DNA of 64,000 nucleotides, taken from positions 1,054,001-1,118,000 of the forward strand of contig NZ_JNYY01000001.1 of the NCBI RefSeq assembly GCF_000716785.1, written 5' to 3'. This document shows, one piece after another, positions 1 through 8,004 of this stretch. A program made the translations under genes and the position numbers. Position 1 is the stretch's first letter; each line of letters starts with the position of its first letter. The notes under the pieces are model-generated. The model did not search any database. It had not been told where the DNA came from and saw only the letters and a program-made list of their open reading frames with translations. Origin of the DNA: Amycolatopsis vancoresmycina (GTDB lineage: Bacteria; Actinomycetota; Actinomycetes; Mycobacteriales; Pseudonocardiaceae).

Positions 1-1
1 G

Positions 2-319
2 TTCGCCTACGGCGTCGGTCACGAACCCGGCTGGTGGCACCCGGCCGCCGCGACCCCGGCGCCGCCGTGGCTGGCCGGGAGCCCGCTGTTCTACGTCTAC
101 GAACTCGCCGTCCTGCCGGACCGGCGAGGGCGTGGGCACGGCGGCGGGTTGCTGCGCGACCTGCTGGCCGGGCGGCCCGAGCCCTTCGCGGTCCTCGCGG
201 CCGCGCCCGCCGCGCCGGCGTACGCGATGTACCTGCGGTGGGGCTGGGAGCGGATCGGGGCGCTGACGCCGGGTCCGGCCCTGCTCGCCCGGCCGCTGGA
301 CGTCCGGGTGCGCGGCTGA
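2..319 (+). CDS. GNAT-family N-acetyltransferase, C-terminal part (5' end outside window)
   Basis: The reading frame is open from the window edge and ends at TGA 317-319. It encodes about 105 residues ending a GNAT fold. The segment ELAVLPDRRGRGHGGGLL is the beta4/alpha3 acetyl-CoA-binding motif (R/Q-x-x-G-x-G/A), and a later Y-x-R-W-G-W-E stretch matches the usual 'lYeklGFe' end of the fold. The acceptor substrate cannot be told from this fragment. A strong hairpin follows the stop. Confidence 0.75.
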   Translation, partial: FAYGVGHEPGWWHPAAATPAPPWLAGSPLFYVYELAVLPDRRGRGHGGGLLRDLLAGRPEPFAVLAAAPAAPAYAMYLRWGWERIGALTPGPALLARPLDVRVRG

Positions 320-328
320 GCCGCGAAA

Positions 329-359
329 GGCCCCTGCCCGGGGAAGGGGGGCAGGGGCC
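329..359. terminator. Intrinsic terminator-like hairpin after the GNAT gene
   Basis: Perfect 11-bp stem: GGCCCCTGCCC at 329-339 pairs with GGGCAGGGGCC at 349-359, with a 9-nt loop. It starts 10 nt after the GNAT stop. There is no clear T-run, as is common in actinobacteria. Confidence 0.6.
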
Positions 360-373
360 GGTTCGGGTGGTGG

Positions 374-405
374 GCGCCCCCGGCCGGGGATGGTGGCCGG
401 GGCGC
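374..405 (-). terminator. Terminator-like hairpin after the SH3-domain gene
   Basis: GCGCCCCCGGCC (374-385) pairs with GGCCGGGGCGC (395-405) with one bulged C and a 9-nt loop. It lies 26 nt beyond the stop of the minus-strand gene at 432-1190, so the convergent pair has two hairpins between them. Confidence 0.5.
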
Positions 406-431
406 TCGCCCTCCGGTGGGACTTCAGCGGG

Positions 432-1190
432 TCAGTGGTTCACCTTGAACCACGGCTGCGACCAGCCGAGGTAGGTCTGGCCCCACTTGCTCTTGATCTG
501 CGCGATCGTCGTCTCGGTGTAGCTGCCGTAGCCGTTGATGTCGTTCGACAGGAACTTGCCGCCGCCGATCGAGATCATCGTGTGGCCGGCACCGCTGCTC
601 TTGAAGAACGCGAGGCCGCCGGCCGGGACCTGGTAGTCACCCGGGTGCTTGAACGACGCCGGGATCTGGGTCCAGTGGATGTAGGCCGTCTCCGAGCCCG
701 AGGCGGACCAGCCGTAGTTCTGCGCGTTGATCCGGTCGCACCAGCCCTCGTAGGAGTCGAGGTCGTTGGTGTGGATGCGGGACTTCGCCTTGGCGACCGC
801 CTCGGCGCAGGTGTTCGGGTCGCCGGTGCCCGCGGTGGAGCAGGTCAGCGTCGAGCCCGCGCAGTCCGGGGCGACCCGGCCGTCGGAGCCGGTGTAGACG
901 TAGGCGTCGCTGACGTAGCCGTCGCCCACCTTGTCCCAGATGTCCGAGGTGCCGTACTTGCCGTCGACCGTCGAGCCGTTGGTCTGGCAGCTGATGGTCA
1001 CGGCGGTGCCGTCGGCGATGGACCCGACCGAGGCGCCGCTGGTGCTCGGGGTGGCCCGCACGGTCAGCGCGGCGCCCGAGTCGGTGTGCACCGTGCCCGA
1101 TGCCGCGAACGCCGGGCCCGCCCCGGCGACCACGATCGCCGCGGCGATGCCGGCCACCCCGGCCATCCGCTTCACGATCCCCATGTTCAT
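432..1190 (-). CDS. Secreted SH3b-domain protein with an NlpC/P60- or CHAP-like C-terminal domain
   Basis: 252 residues. An N-terminal signal peptide (about residues 1-29, ending AGPAFA) is followed by a bacterial SH3-like domain (about 33-105: 'ALTVRATPSTSGASVGSIADGT'). The C-terminal half has C151 in WCDRI, H203 in GHTMISIGGG and an N/D pair at 216-217. Their order fits a papain-like Cys-His-Asn/Asp cell-wall amidase or endopeptidase. The catalytic assignment is inferred from spacing; the family is not certain. The start is the ATG at 1190 (MNMGIVKRM); a second ATG lies two codons on. Expected role: extracellular, peptidoglycan-associated. Confidence 0.75.
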   Translation of the reverse strand: MNMGIVKRMAGVAGIAAAIVVAGAGPAFAASGTVHTDSGAALTVRATPSTSGASVGSIADGTAVTISCQTNGSTVDGKYGTSDIWDKVGDGYVSDAYVYTGSDGRVAPDCAGSTLTCSTAGTGDPNTCAEAVAKAKSRIHTNDLDSYEGWCDRINAQNYGWSASGSETAYIHWTQIPASFKHPGDYQVPAGGLAFFKSSGAGHTMISIGGGKFLSNDINGYGSYTETTIAQIKSKWGQTYLGWSQPWFKVNH

Positions 1191-1291
1191 TGTTCCGTCC
1201 TCCAGTTTTCCGGTGTGAGGACAGCATGGAGACCGCCGGTACAAGGCCCGTACAAAGCGCGGCCGGGGTTCTGGAGTTGCGGCAAACCGGA

Positions 1292-1320
1292 CGAAACCCC
1301 GCGTGCGCCGCGGGGTTTCG
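1292..1320. terminator. Terminator at the end of the das operon
   Basis: Perfect 12-bp stem: CGAAACCCCGCG (1292-1303) and CGCGGGGTTTCG (1309-1320) with a 5-nt loop. It lies 8 nt beyond the stop of the last das gene (minus strand) and upstream of the SH3 gene, so it separates the two minus-strand units. Confidence 0.7.
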
Positions 1321-1327
1321 CCCGGTT

Positions 1328-2764
1328 TCAGGCCAGATATTCCGCGGCGGCGCGCAAACTGACCCACGAGCCGCTGAACGTGTCGATCCGCGGACCGTCG
1401 CCCGCGGGGCCCGGCACGCCGGTTTCCACCCGGATGAAGTCCACAGTGGACAACGCGGCGAGCAGCGCCCGCACCCGCGGGTGCCGGTGCGCCTCCCGCG
1501 TGACCACGACGACGCTGCGGGACTCCCGCGCCGCCGCCAGGACTTCGGCGGCGTCTTCGGGGGTCGCGGTCATCGCCCGCGTCCCCGGCACGAGCTCGGC
1601 CAGGTGCGCGCCGAGCCCCCACGGCATCGGGCCGGCGGCGATCGTCGGCTCGGTCTGGACGTCGACCACCAGCGGCGGGCCGGCCAGCCGCGGCTCGCCC
1701 TGCACCCGGAGCGCCTTGCGGGCCGCCTCGAGGCCGAGCCGCCGGTCCACCGGGCCCACCTGGGCCGGTGCCGGGTCGGTGCCCAGCGCCGCCGTCCGCG
1801 ACGCCGCCTCTTCGAGCCGGCCCAGGGGAAGCGCCCCCGCCTCGACGGCGGCCACGATCGCCGCCACGCAGGCGTCCAGGTGCTCGGCCTCGAAGGCCGC
1901 GCCACCGAGGCACAGGGCGTCCGCGCCGGCGGCCAGCGCCCGCACGGCCGACCGGCCGAGACCGTCGTGCTTGCCGTACGCGCCGGACACCGCGCCCATC
2001 TCCAGCGCGTCGGTGATCACCGCGCCGGTGAAGCCGAGCTCGCCGCGCAGGACACCGGTCAGCGCCGTGTGGTTGAGCGTGGCCGGCTCGTCGCCCCAGG
2101 CCCGCACGACCAGGTGGCCCGACATCACCGAGCGCACCCCGGCTCGGATCGCCGCGGCGAACGGGACCAGCTCGATCTCCCGCAGCTCTTCGACCGTCCG
2201 CGGCAGCACCGGCAGGGCCACGTGCGAGTCCTCGGTGGCCGCGCCGTGGCCCGGGAAGTGCTTCGCGCAGGCCGCGACCCCGAACTTCTGCAGGCCGGTG
2301 ACGTACGCGGCGACGTGCGGTGACGCCTTCGCCGGGTCGGACCCGAACGCCCGGACGCCGATGATCGGGTCCTCGGCCGCCAGGGTGAGGTCCGCGCACG
2401 GCGCCAGGTTCAGCGTGACGCCGCAGGCCGCCAGCCGTTCGCCGAGGGCGGCCGCGACGGCCGTGGTCAGCTCCGGGTCGTCCGCCGCGCCGAGGGCGAG
2501 GGGCCCCGGCACGAACGAGCCCGTGTTGACGTCGAGGCGGGTGACGTCGCCACCCTCCTCGTCGATCCCGACCACGACGCCGCCGCGTTCACCCCGCAGC
2601 TGCGCGGTGAGCGCGGCGACCTGCTGGTCGTCGACGACGTTGCGGCCGAACAGCACCACCCCGCCCAGCCCGCCGGCGACGCGCCTGCGCAGCCAGTCCG
2701 GCGCGGTGGTCCCGGCGAACCCGGGCAGGAGGACGGCTTCGGCGAGCTTCTCGGGTGTGGTCAA
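1328..2764 (-). CDS. dasD: GH3 beta-N-acetylglucosaminidase, DasD/NagZ type
   Basis: 478 residues with no signal peptide, so cytoplasmic. NagZ-type GH3 signatures are present: GIDEEGG (66-72), KHFPGHG (168-174), the DSH loop with the catalytic His dyad (179-181) and the nucleophile Asp in VITDALEMG (D252). It would split N-acetylglucosaminides, such as imported chitobiose, into GlcNAc. It is the last gene of the das operon, with its start 3 nt after the upstream permease stop. In Streptomyces coelicolor dasD, next to dasABC, encodes a beta-N-acetylglucosaminidase, so the symbol rests on enzyme class and context. A peptidoglycan-recycling NagZ role is the alternative. Confidence 0.85.
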   Translation of the reverse strand: MTTPEKLAEAVLLPGFAGTTAPDWLRRRVAGGLGGVVLFGRNVVDDQQVAALTAQLRGERGGVVVGIDEEGGDVTRLDVNTGSFVPGPLALGAADDPELTTAVAAALGERLAACGVTLNLAPCADLTLAAEDPIIGVRAFGSDPAKASPHVAAYVTGLQKFGVAACAKHFPGHGAATEDSHVALPVLPRTVEELREIELVPFAAAIRAGVRSVMSGHLVVRAWGDEPATLNHTALTGVLRGELGFTGAVITDALEMGAVSGAYGKHDGLGRSAVRALAAGADALCLGGAAFEAEHLDACVAAIVAAVEAGALPLGRLEEAASRTAALGTDPAPAQVGPVDRRLGLEAARKALRVQGEPRLAGPPLVVDVQTEPTIAAGPMPWGLGAHLAELVPGTRAMTATPEDAAEVLAAARESRSVVVVTREAHRHPRVRALLAALSTVDFIRVETGVPGPAGDGPRIDTFSGSWVSLRAAAEYLA

Positions 2765-2767
2765 CCG

Positions 2768-3598
2768 CTACCCCTTCACGGCGCCGGCGGTCGCGCCGGA
2801 CACCAGCTTGCGTTGCACGAGCAGGAAGAAGATCAGCGCCGGGATCGCGTAGATGACCGACGCGGCCATCACGCCGCCCCAGTCGGTGGCGAACGCCGTG
2901 CGGAACGACGCCAGCCACACCGGCAGCGTCTCCTTCGGCTTGTCCTGGATGAAGACCAGCGCGAACAGGTACTCGTTCCAGGCGGTGATGAAGCTGAACA
3001 CCGACGTGGTGACCAGTCCCGGCCCGAGCAGCGGCAGCGTCACCCGGCGGAACGCGCCGGTCTGGCTGCAGCCGTCGATCATCGCGGCCTCTTCCAGCTC
3101 GTACGGGATCCCGTTGACGAAGCCGTAGAGCATCCACACCGTGAACGGCAGCGTGGTGGCGAAGTAGATCAGCAGCAACGACGGCAGCGTGTTGAGCAGC
3201 CCGGCGTCCCGCATCAGCAGGAACAGCGGGATGAACAGCGCCGACACCGGGGCCAGCTGCGCCACCATGACCAGCACCAGGAAGCCCTTGCGGCCGGTGA
3301 AGCGCAGCCGCGACAGCGGGATGGCCGCCAGCGTCCCGGCGACCAGCGCGCACAGCACCGACCCGACCGTGACGATCAGGCTGTTCATCAGGTACGTCGG
3401 GAAGTTGTCCTTGCCCAGCGCGGTGGCGAAGTTGCCGAACGAGAACGACGTCGGGATCAGGTCGTACTTGGGCGAGAGGATCTCCCCCGGCGTCCGCAGC
3501 GACGTGACGAACATCCAGTACGTCGGGAAGAGGATCAGCAGCGCCACGACCACGCCGACGACCGAGAGCGCGATCCGCTGCGGCAGCGACTTCCTCAC
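2768..3598 (-). CDS. dasC: Carbohydrate ABC transporter permease, MalG type (DasC-like)
   Basis: 276 residues, about six transmembrane segments. The EAA loop (EAAMIDGCSQTGAFRRVTLP) is the contact site for the ATPase. It pairs with the upstream MalF-type permease and overlaps it by 4 bp (3595-3598), so translation is coupled. With the lipoprotein it would import N,N'-diacetylchitobiose. No ATPase gene is in the operon; such CUT1 transporters usually borrow a shared MsiK-type ATPase. Confidence 0.85.
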   Translation of the reverse strand: MRKSLPQRIALSVVGVVVALLILFPTYWMFVTSLRTPGEILSPKYDLIPTSFSFGNFATALGKDNFPTYLMNSLIVTVGSVLCALVAGTLAAIPLSRLRFTGRKGFLVLVMVAQLAPVSALFIPLFLLMRDAGLLNTLPSLLLIYFATTLPFTVWMLYGFVNGIPYELEEAAMIDGCSQTGAFRRVTLPLLGPGLVTTSVFSFITAWNEYLFALVFIQDKPKETLPVWLASFRTAFATDWGGVMAASVIYAIPALIFFLLVQRKLVSGATAGAVKG

Positions 3599-4581
3599 TT
3601 GAGATCACCTTCCGGGGTCCGGACCAGCAGCTGGATGTACCGGCCGGTGATGAGCGCGAGCACGATCAGCATCAGCGTGGCGATCGCCCCCGCCGCGCCG
3701 AAGTGGTTGCCCGCGATGCCCTTGAGGTACAGCACGACGGCCAGCGTGGTGCTCCCGCCGTCCGGGCCGCCCTCCCGGATCGCCCAGATCTGCGCGAACG
3801 CGTTGAAGTCCCACAGCACCGACAGGAACGTCACCATGGTGGTGATCGGCCGGATGGCGGGCCAGGTGACCGCGCGGAAGGTCTGCCACGCGCTGGCGCC
3901 GTCGATGCCCGCGGCCTCGTACTGCTCGCGCGAGACGCCGATGATGCCGGCGTACAGCGAGAACGTCACGAACGGGACGGCCTGCCACACGATGAGCAGC
4001 CCGATCACGGTCAGCGTGCTGGCGCCGCTGGAGAACCACGAGAAGCCGATGAAGCCGTGGAACCCGAGCCGGTCCAGCGTCTTGTTGAGGATGCCGTACT
4101 GCTCGTCGAAGATCCACTGGAACACCGTGGTGGTGGCGATCACCGGGGTCGCCCACGCCAGCACCAGCGTCACCTGCACGATGATCCGCACGACCGGGTC
4201 GAGGTGGCGCATCAGCACGGCCAGCAGCAGGCCGCCGAGGATGGTCGCGGCCACGATGGCGGCGGTGAAGACCAGGGTCCGGACGGTGACCGTCCAGAAC
4301 TCGGGGTCGGACAGGGTGTTCGTGTAGTTGTCGAACCCGATCCAGATCGTCTTGCCGGAGACGAGCTGGCCGATGTCGAGCTTGCGGAAGCTGATCCCGA
4401 GCACCTGGACCAGCGGCCAGGCGAGCAGCACCAGGATGGCCGCCAACGCGGGGAGCAGGAGCAGGTACGGGAGCACCCGGTCGCCGAACCGGCCCCGCCT
4501 GCGTCGCTTGACCCCCGGGTCGCGCGGCGATGCCGGCGGGGTCGCCCCCGCCGGCATCGTCACGTTCGCGGTCGCTGTCAT
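3595..4581 (-). CDS. dasB: Carbohydrate ABC transporter permease, MalF type (DasB-like)
   Basis: 328 residues. A cytoplasmic basic N-terminus with KRRRRGRFGDR is followed by six hydrophobic segments and the EAA loop EAAGIDGASAWQTFRAVTWP. The start ATG at 4581 overlaps the stop of the solute-binding gene by 4 bp, and the 3' end overlaps dasC by 4 bp. This is the MalF-like half of the CUT1 permease. Confidence 0.85.
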   Translation of the reverse strand: MTATANVTMPAGATPPASPRDPGVKRRRRGRFGDRVLPYLLLLPALAAILVLLAWPLVQVLGISFRKLDIGQLVSGKTIWIGFDNYTNTLSDPEFWTVTVRTLVFTAAIVAATILGGLLLAVLMRHLDPVVRIIVQVTLVLAWATPVIATTTVFQWIFDEQYGILNKTLDRLGFHGFIGFSWFSSGASTLTVIGLLIVWQAVPFVTFSLYAGIIGVSREQYEAAGIDGASAWQTFRAVTWPAIRPITTMVTFLSVLWDFNAFAQIWAIREGGPDGGSTTLAVVLYLKGIAGNHFGAAGAIATLMLIVLALITGRYIQLLVRTPEGDLK

Positions 4582-5882
4582 CCGCCGATGAGCTTGTTGA
4601 GCGCTGCGTTGGCGTCGGCGGTCGCCTGGTCGAGCGTCTTCTTGCCGGTCAGGTACGCGGTCAGCATGTCCTTGATCGGGTTCTGGCCGGACTCGACGTC
4701 ACCCCACTTCGGGCTGGCCGGGACGGCCTTGCCGTTGGCGGACGCCTTCGCCATCACGCTGCCCAGCGGGTCCTTGTCCAGGCCGGTGAGGTCGGTCGAC
4801 GTGCCGGGCACGACGCCGGCGGCGGCGAGCTGGCTCTGGTACTTCGGGCTGGAGAGCAGCTTGATGTACTCCTTGGCCGCGGCCGCGTTCTTGCTGTTGG
4901 CCGGGATCGCCAGGTTCGACCCGCCCAGGAACACCGGGGCGCTCTGGCCCGCGGTCTTGCTCGGGATCGCGAACGCGCCGGTCTTGGCGGTCAGGCTCGG
5001 GTCGGTCTTCGCCGCCGTCGCGAGCTCCCACGGGAGACCGATCATCATGGCCACCTTGCCGGCGCCGTAGACGGTCGCCTGCTGCGGCTTGGCCTCGTCG
5101 GCGTCCTTGGGCGCCTTGGTGGCGGAGGTGTCGACGAGCTTCTTGTAGAAGTCCAGGCCGGCCTTGGCCTCGGGGGTGTCGAGGGTGGCCTTGTAGTTCT
5201 TGCCGTCGGCCTTGGCGATGTCACCGCCGTTGTCCCAGATGAACGACAGCAGCGCGTACCAGTTCTGGCCCGGCATGTACAGCGGCTGGAAGTCGGGGTC
5301 GGAGCCGAACTTGGTCTTCAGCTTGCCGATCGCGTCGATCCACTCGTCGTTCGACGCCGGCGCCTTGGTGATGCCGGCCTGCTCGAACATGTCCTTGCGG
5401 TAGATGACCTCGCGGTTGGCCGCGTAGAACGGGACGCCGTAGGTCTTGCCGTCGTAGGTGCCGGAGTCCGCGAGGCCCTTCAGCCATTGGGCGCCGTTGA
5501 AGCTGTCCTTGTCACCGGAAAGGTCGGTCAGGACGCCGTCCTGCGAGGCGAACGCCGCGGTCTGCGTGTTGCCGATCTCGATGACGTCCGGCGGGGTGCC
5601 GCCGGCCAGCGCGGTGGTCAGCTTCTGCTGGATGCCGTCCCACTGCTGGATTTCGTACTTGACCTTGACGCCGGGGTGCGCGGCCTCGAACTCCTTGTTC
5701 AGCGCGTCGGTGAGCGTGGTCGGCGCGGACCCCGTCATCAGCCAGACCGTGACCGTGCCGCTGAGCTGCGCGGGCGCAGCGCTCGACGAAGCGGCCGTGT
5801 CCGTGCCGCCGGAGCCCGCGCACCCTGCGGTCGCGAGCGTGACTGCGGCGGCGCCCGCCGCCAGCTTGAGCCAGCGTTTCAC
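4578..5882 (-). CDS. dasA: Sugar-binding lipoprotein of the das ABC transporter (DasA-like)
   Basis: 434 residues. A basic N-terminus and hydrophobic stretch end in a lipobox LATAGC with lipidated Cys21. The rest is a family 1 extracellular solute-binding protein ('VTVWLMTGSAPTTLTDALNKEF'). It is first in the operon. It follows a promoter with a DasR-type dre site, which is the main reason for calling it the chitobiose-binding DasA rather than a generic sugar binder. Chitobiose binding is not shown directly by the sequence. Confidence 0.82.
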   Translation of the reverse strand: MKRWLKLAAGAAAVTLATAGCAGSGGTDTAASSSAAPAQLSGTVTVWLMTGSAPTTLTDALNKEFEAAHPGVKVKYEIQQWDGIQQKLTTALAGGTPPDVIEIGNTQTAAFASQDGVLTDLSGDKDSFNGAQWLKGLADSGTYDGKTYGVPFYAANREVIYRKDMFEQAGITKAPASNDEWIDAIGKLKTKFGSDPDFQPLYMPGQNWYALLSFIWDNGGDIAKADGKNYKATLDTPEAKAGLDFYKKLVDTSATKAPKDADEAKPQQATVYGAGKVAMMIGLPWELATAAKTDPSLTAKTGAFAIPSKTAGQSAPVFLGGSNLAIPANSKNAAAAKEYIKLLSSPKYQSQLAAAGVVPGTSTDLTGLDKDPLGSVMAKASANGKAVPASPKWGDVESGQNPIKDMLTAYLTGKKTLDQATADANAALNKLIGG

Positions 5883-5928
5883 TCGATGCCGTCCTTTCGA
5901 TGCCCGGCCACCGTGGCCAGGCGCCCCA

Positions 5929-5944
5929 AATGGTGTAGACCAAT
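5929..5944 (-). promoter_or_regulatory. DasR-responsive element (dre) upstream of dasA
   Basis: AATGGTGTAGACCAAT closely matches the published dre consensus ACTGGTCTAGACCAGT, with 13 of 16 positions identical, including the GT-N-TA-N-AC core of HutC/GntR regulators. It covers the region just downstream of the predicted -10 of the dasA promoter, so a bound repressor would block initiation. DasR is relieved by glucosamine-6-phosphate in Streptomyces. No dasR gene is in this window. Confidence 0.8.
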
Positions 5945-5953
5945 GTTGGGGTT

Positions 5954-5982
5954 AGAGTGGTACGTACCACAGGCCCTGTCAA
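5954..5982 (-). promoter_or_regulatory. dasA promoter (-35 TTGACA, -10 CACTCT)
   Basis: On the minus strand TTGACA (5982-5977) is followed after 17 nt by CACTCT (5959-5954). The -35 is a perfect consensus; the -10 is weak, as expected for a regulated promoter. The leader to the dasA ATG would be about 65 nt. Confidence 0.5.
5957..5970. promoter_or_regulatory. 14-bp perfect palindrome inside the dasA promoter spacer
   Basis: GTGGTACGTACCAC is a perfect palindrome lying between and partly overlapping the -35/-10 spacer of the dasA promoter, centred 27 bp from the dre centre. The position suits an operator. The cognate regulator is unknown: it keeps the outer GT...AC of GntR-type sites but differs from dre in the core. 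Confidence 0.55.
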
Positions 5983-6158
5983 GGCGGTTGCCGGAACGTT
6001 GTAAACCCACCGGGGAGTTGTACGAGCAGTAGCCGGACGGTTACCGGCAAGCGACGCGCGGGCGCCAGAAGTCGTCCTGATAGGAAGGCGTCCCGGCCGT
6101 TTTTCACCGCGGGACAGCGGAAATCCCGCGCGGCCGCCGAAGGGCCGCACGACGAAAA

Positions 6159-6186
6159 CCGCCCCGGGAAAGGCTTCCCGGGGCGG
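6159..6186 (-). terminator. Intrinsic terminator after qsuB
   Basis: CCGCCCCGGGAA (6159-6170) and TTCCCGGGGCGG (6175-6186) form a perfect 12-bp stem with a 4-nt loop. Read on the minus strand it is followed by TTTTCGTC, a short T-run, 31 nt after the qsuB stop. The rest of the 5883-6216 gap holds the dasA leader, promoter and operators. Confidence 0.8.
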
Positions 6187-6216
6187 CGCTCTCGTGGACG
6201 GCGTGGTTTTCGCTGG

Positions 6217-8004
6217 TCAGACCGCGGTTTTCGCCGGCGCCCCGGCGCGGCGGTGCGCGCGGTGGGCGGCCATCCGCACCGGGGCGTTGACCACCCCGTA
6301 CCCGCGGTACCCGCCGATCCGCTGCACGACCTCGAAGAACACCCGGGTCCCGGCCAGCGCGGTGGCGAAGTGCAGGTACTCGCCGTGGTCGTCCCGGTCG
6401 TACAGCACCGAGTGCTCCCGCAGGCCGGGCGGCACGTCGAGGCGGGCTTCGAGGTCGTCGTAGTAGTTGGCCGGGATCGTCAGCAGCGGCGCGCCCGCGG
6501 CCCGCATCGCCGCGGCCGCCGCGAGGGCGTCCGCGCAGGCGAAGGCCACGTGCTGGGGTTCGGGCACCGCCGGCGCCCATTCGCCGCGGCGGACCAGCGC
6601 GCTGTCCAGGGTCAGCCGGACCTCCTCCGCCGCCACCGCGCGGCTGCGCACCAGCCCGAACGGCGCCGCGAACTCGGCCACCGGCGACGGCGTCAGCCCG
6701 AACACCGACCGGTAGAACAGTGCCGCCTCGTCGAAGTGGTCGAAGGGCTGGCTGAGCGCCACGTGATCGATTCCGAGGATTCCCGCGCCGGCCGCCGTTT
6801 CGCCGGTCGGCACGAAGTCGTCGCGCCAGTCGTCGCCGCAGAGGAACACCTGGGTACCGTCCGGCGCCGCCACCGACGCCAGGTCAGCCTCGCGCGGGCC
6901 GCGCACCCGCGGCAGGACCGGCGCGAGCAGGGCTTCGGCCCGGCGGGCCGAGCGGGCCGGGTCGGTGCTGGCCACGGCCAGCGCGCCGACCGCGCCGTGC
7001 GCCGCGCCGCCTTCGTTGACCACCACCCGGGCTTCGCCCTGTTCCCACAGCTGCACCGGCTTGGTCCGGTGGACGCCGGTGCGCGCGAAACCGAGGGACG
7101 CCAGGATCGCCCCCGCACCCGGGTCGGTGACGACCTCGGCGAACGCGTGACCGGTCAGCCGCGGCGCGGCCGGCAGGTCCCGCACGCCGAGCGACTCCTC
7201 CAGCGCCAGCAGGGACCGCCGGGCGTCGACCGCGGCCGGGCGCGGGTCGGCCTGGCGGTACACGTCGTTGAAGACCTCCAGCGACAGCGGTCCGCGGTAG
7301 CCCGCGGCCAGCACGTGCCCGGTGAACGCCGTCAGGTCGAAGTCGCCCTGGCCGGGGAAGAGCCGGTGGTGGCGGCTCCACGGCAGGACGTCCATGGGCA
7401 GGCGCGGGGCGTCGGCGAGCTGCAGGAAGAAGATCTTCTCGCCGGGGATCGCGCGGATCGGCGCCGGGTCGTGGCCCTTCGACAGGATGTGGAAGCTGTC
7501 GAGGCAGACGCCGAGCGCGGGGTGCGCGGCGCGGCGCACGATCCGCCAGGCGTGCTCGTACCCGCTGACGTGCCGTCCCCAGGCCAGGGCTTCGTACGCG
7601 ATCCGCATCCCGCGCTGCTGCGCGAGGTCGGCCAGGGCGCGCAGCTGTTCGGCGGCGAGTTCGTCGTCGTCGATCGCGTCCGGGGAGACCGACGAGCAGA
7701 CCAGCACGGTGTCCGTACCGAGCTGAGCCATGACGTCGAACTTGTGCGCCGCGCGGCGGAGGTTGGCCGCGTGGACGTCCGGCGGGACCGCTTCGAAGTC
7801 GCGGAACGGCTGGTAGAGGTCGATCGACAGGCCGAGGCCGGCGCAGCGGCGGCGGATGTCCGCCGGGCTCGACGGGGAGACCAGCAGGTCGTTCTCGAAC
7901 AGCTCGACGCCGTCGAACCCGGCCGCGGCCGCCGCGGCGAGCTTGTCCTCCAGCGTGCCGGACAGGCAGACGGTGGCGATCGCGGTGCGCGGTTCAGGCG
8001 GCAT
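6217..8004 (-). CDS. qsuB: 3-dehydroshikimate dehydratase fused to an HPPD-like domain (QsuB/QuiC type)
   Basis: 595 residues, two domains. Residues 1-275 form an AP-endonuclease-like TIM barrel with the metal set E138 (IAYEAL), D169 (CLDSFH), Q195 (FLQLAD) and E243 (LSLEVF). That domain converts 3-dehydroshikimate to protocatechuate. Residues 285-595 resemble 4-hydroxyphenylpyruvate dioxygenase and keep H413 (GIDHVAL), H485 (PQHVAF) and E558 (VFFEVVQR), the 2-His-1-carboxylate set. Length and architecture match Corynebacterium QsuB and Pseudomonas QuiC1. The ATG at 8004 overlaps the end of the shikimate dehydrogenase gene by 11 bp, so the two are co-translated. What the dioxygenase-like half does is not known from sequence. 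Confidence 0.88.
   Translation of the reverse strand: MPPEPRTAIATVCLSGTLEDKLAAAAAAGFDGVELFENDLLVSPSSPADIRRRCAGLGLSIDLYQPFRDFEAVPPDVHAANLRRAAHKFDVMAQLGTDTVLVCSSVSPDAIDDDELAAEQLRALADLAQQRGMRIAYEALAWGRHVSGYEHAWRIVRRAAHPALGVCLDSFHILSKGHDPAPIRAIPGEKIFFLQLADAPRLPMDVLPWSRHHRLFPGQGDFDLTAFTGHVLAAGYRGPLSLEVFNDVYRQADPRPAAVDARRSLLALEESLGVRDLPAAPRLTGHAFAEVVTDPGAGAILASLGFARTGVHRTKPVQLWEQGEARVVVNEGGAAHGAVGALAVASTDPARSARRAEALLAPVLPRVRGPREADLASVAAPDGTQVFLCGDDWRDDFVPTGETAAGAGILGIDHVALSQPFDHFDEAALFYRSVFGLTPSPVAEFAAPFGLVRSRAVAAEEVRLTLDSALVRRGEWAPAVPEPQHVAFACADALAAAAAMRAAGAPLLTIPANYYDDLEARLDVPPGLREHSVLYDRDDHGEYLHFATALAGTRVFFEVVQRIGGYRGYGVVNAPVRMAAHRAHRRAGAPAKTAV

Noticed and set aside
390..2852. Very long plus-strand open frames opposite SH3 and dasD genes
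   Set aside because: They are antisense shadows of high-GC genes; their translations are Arg/Ala/Pro-rich with no domain, while the minus strand has intact families.
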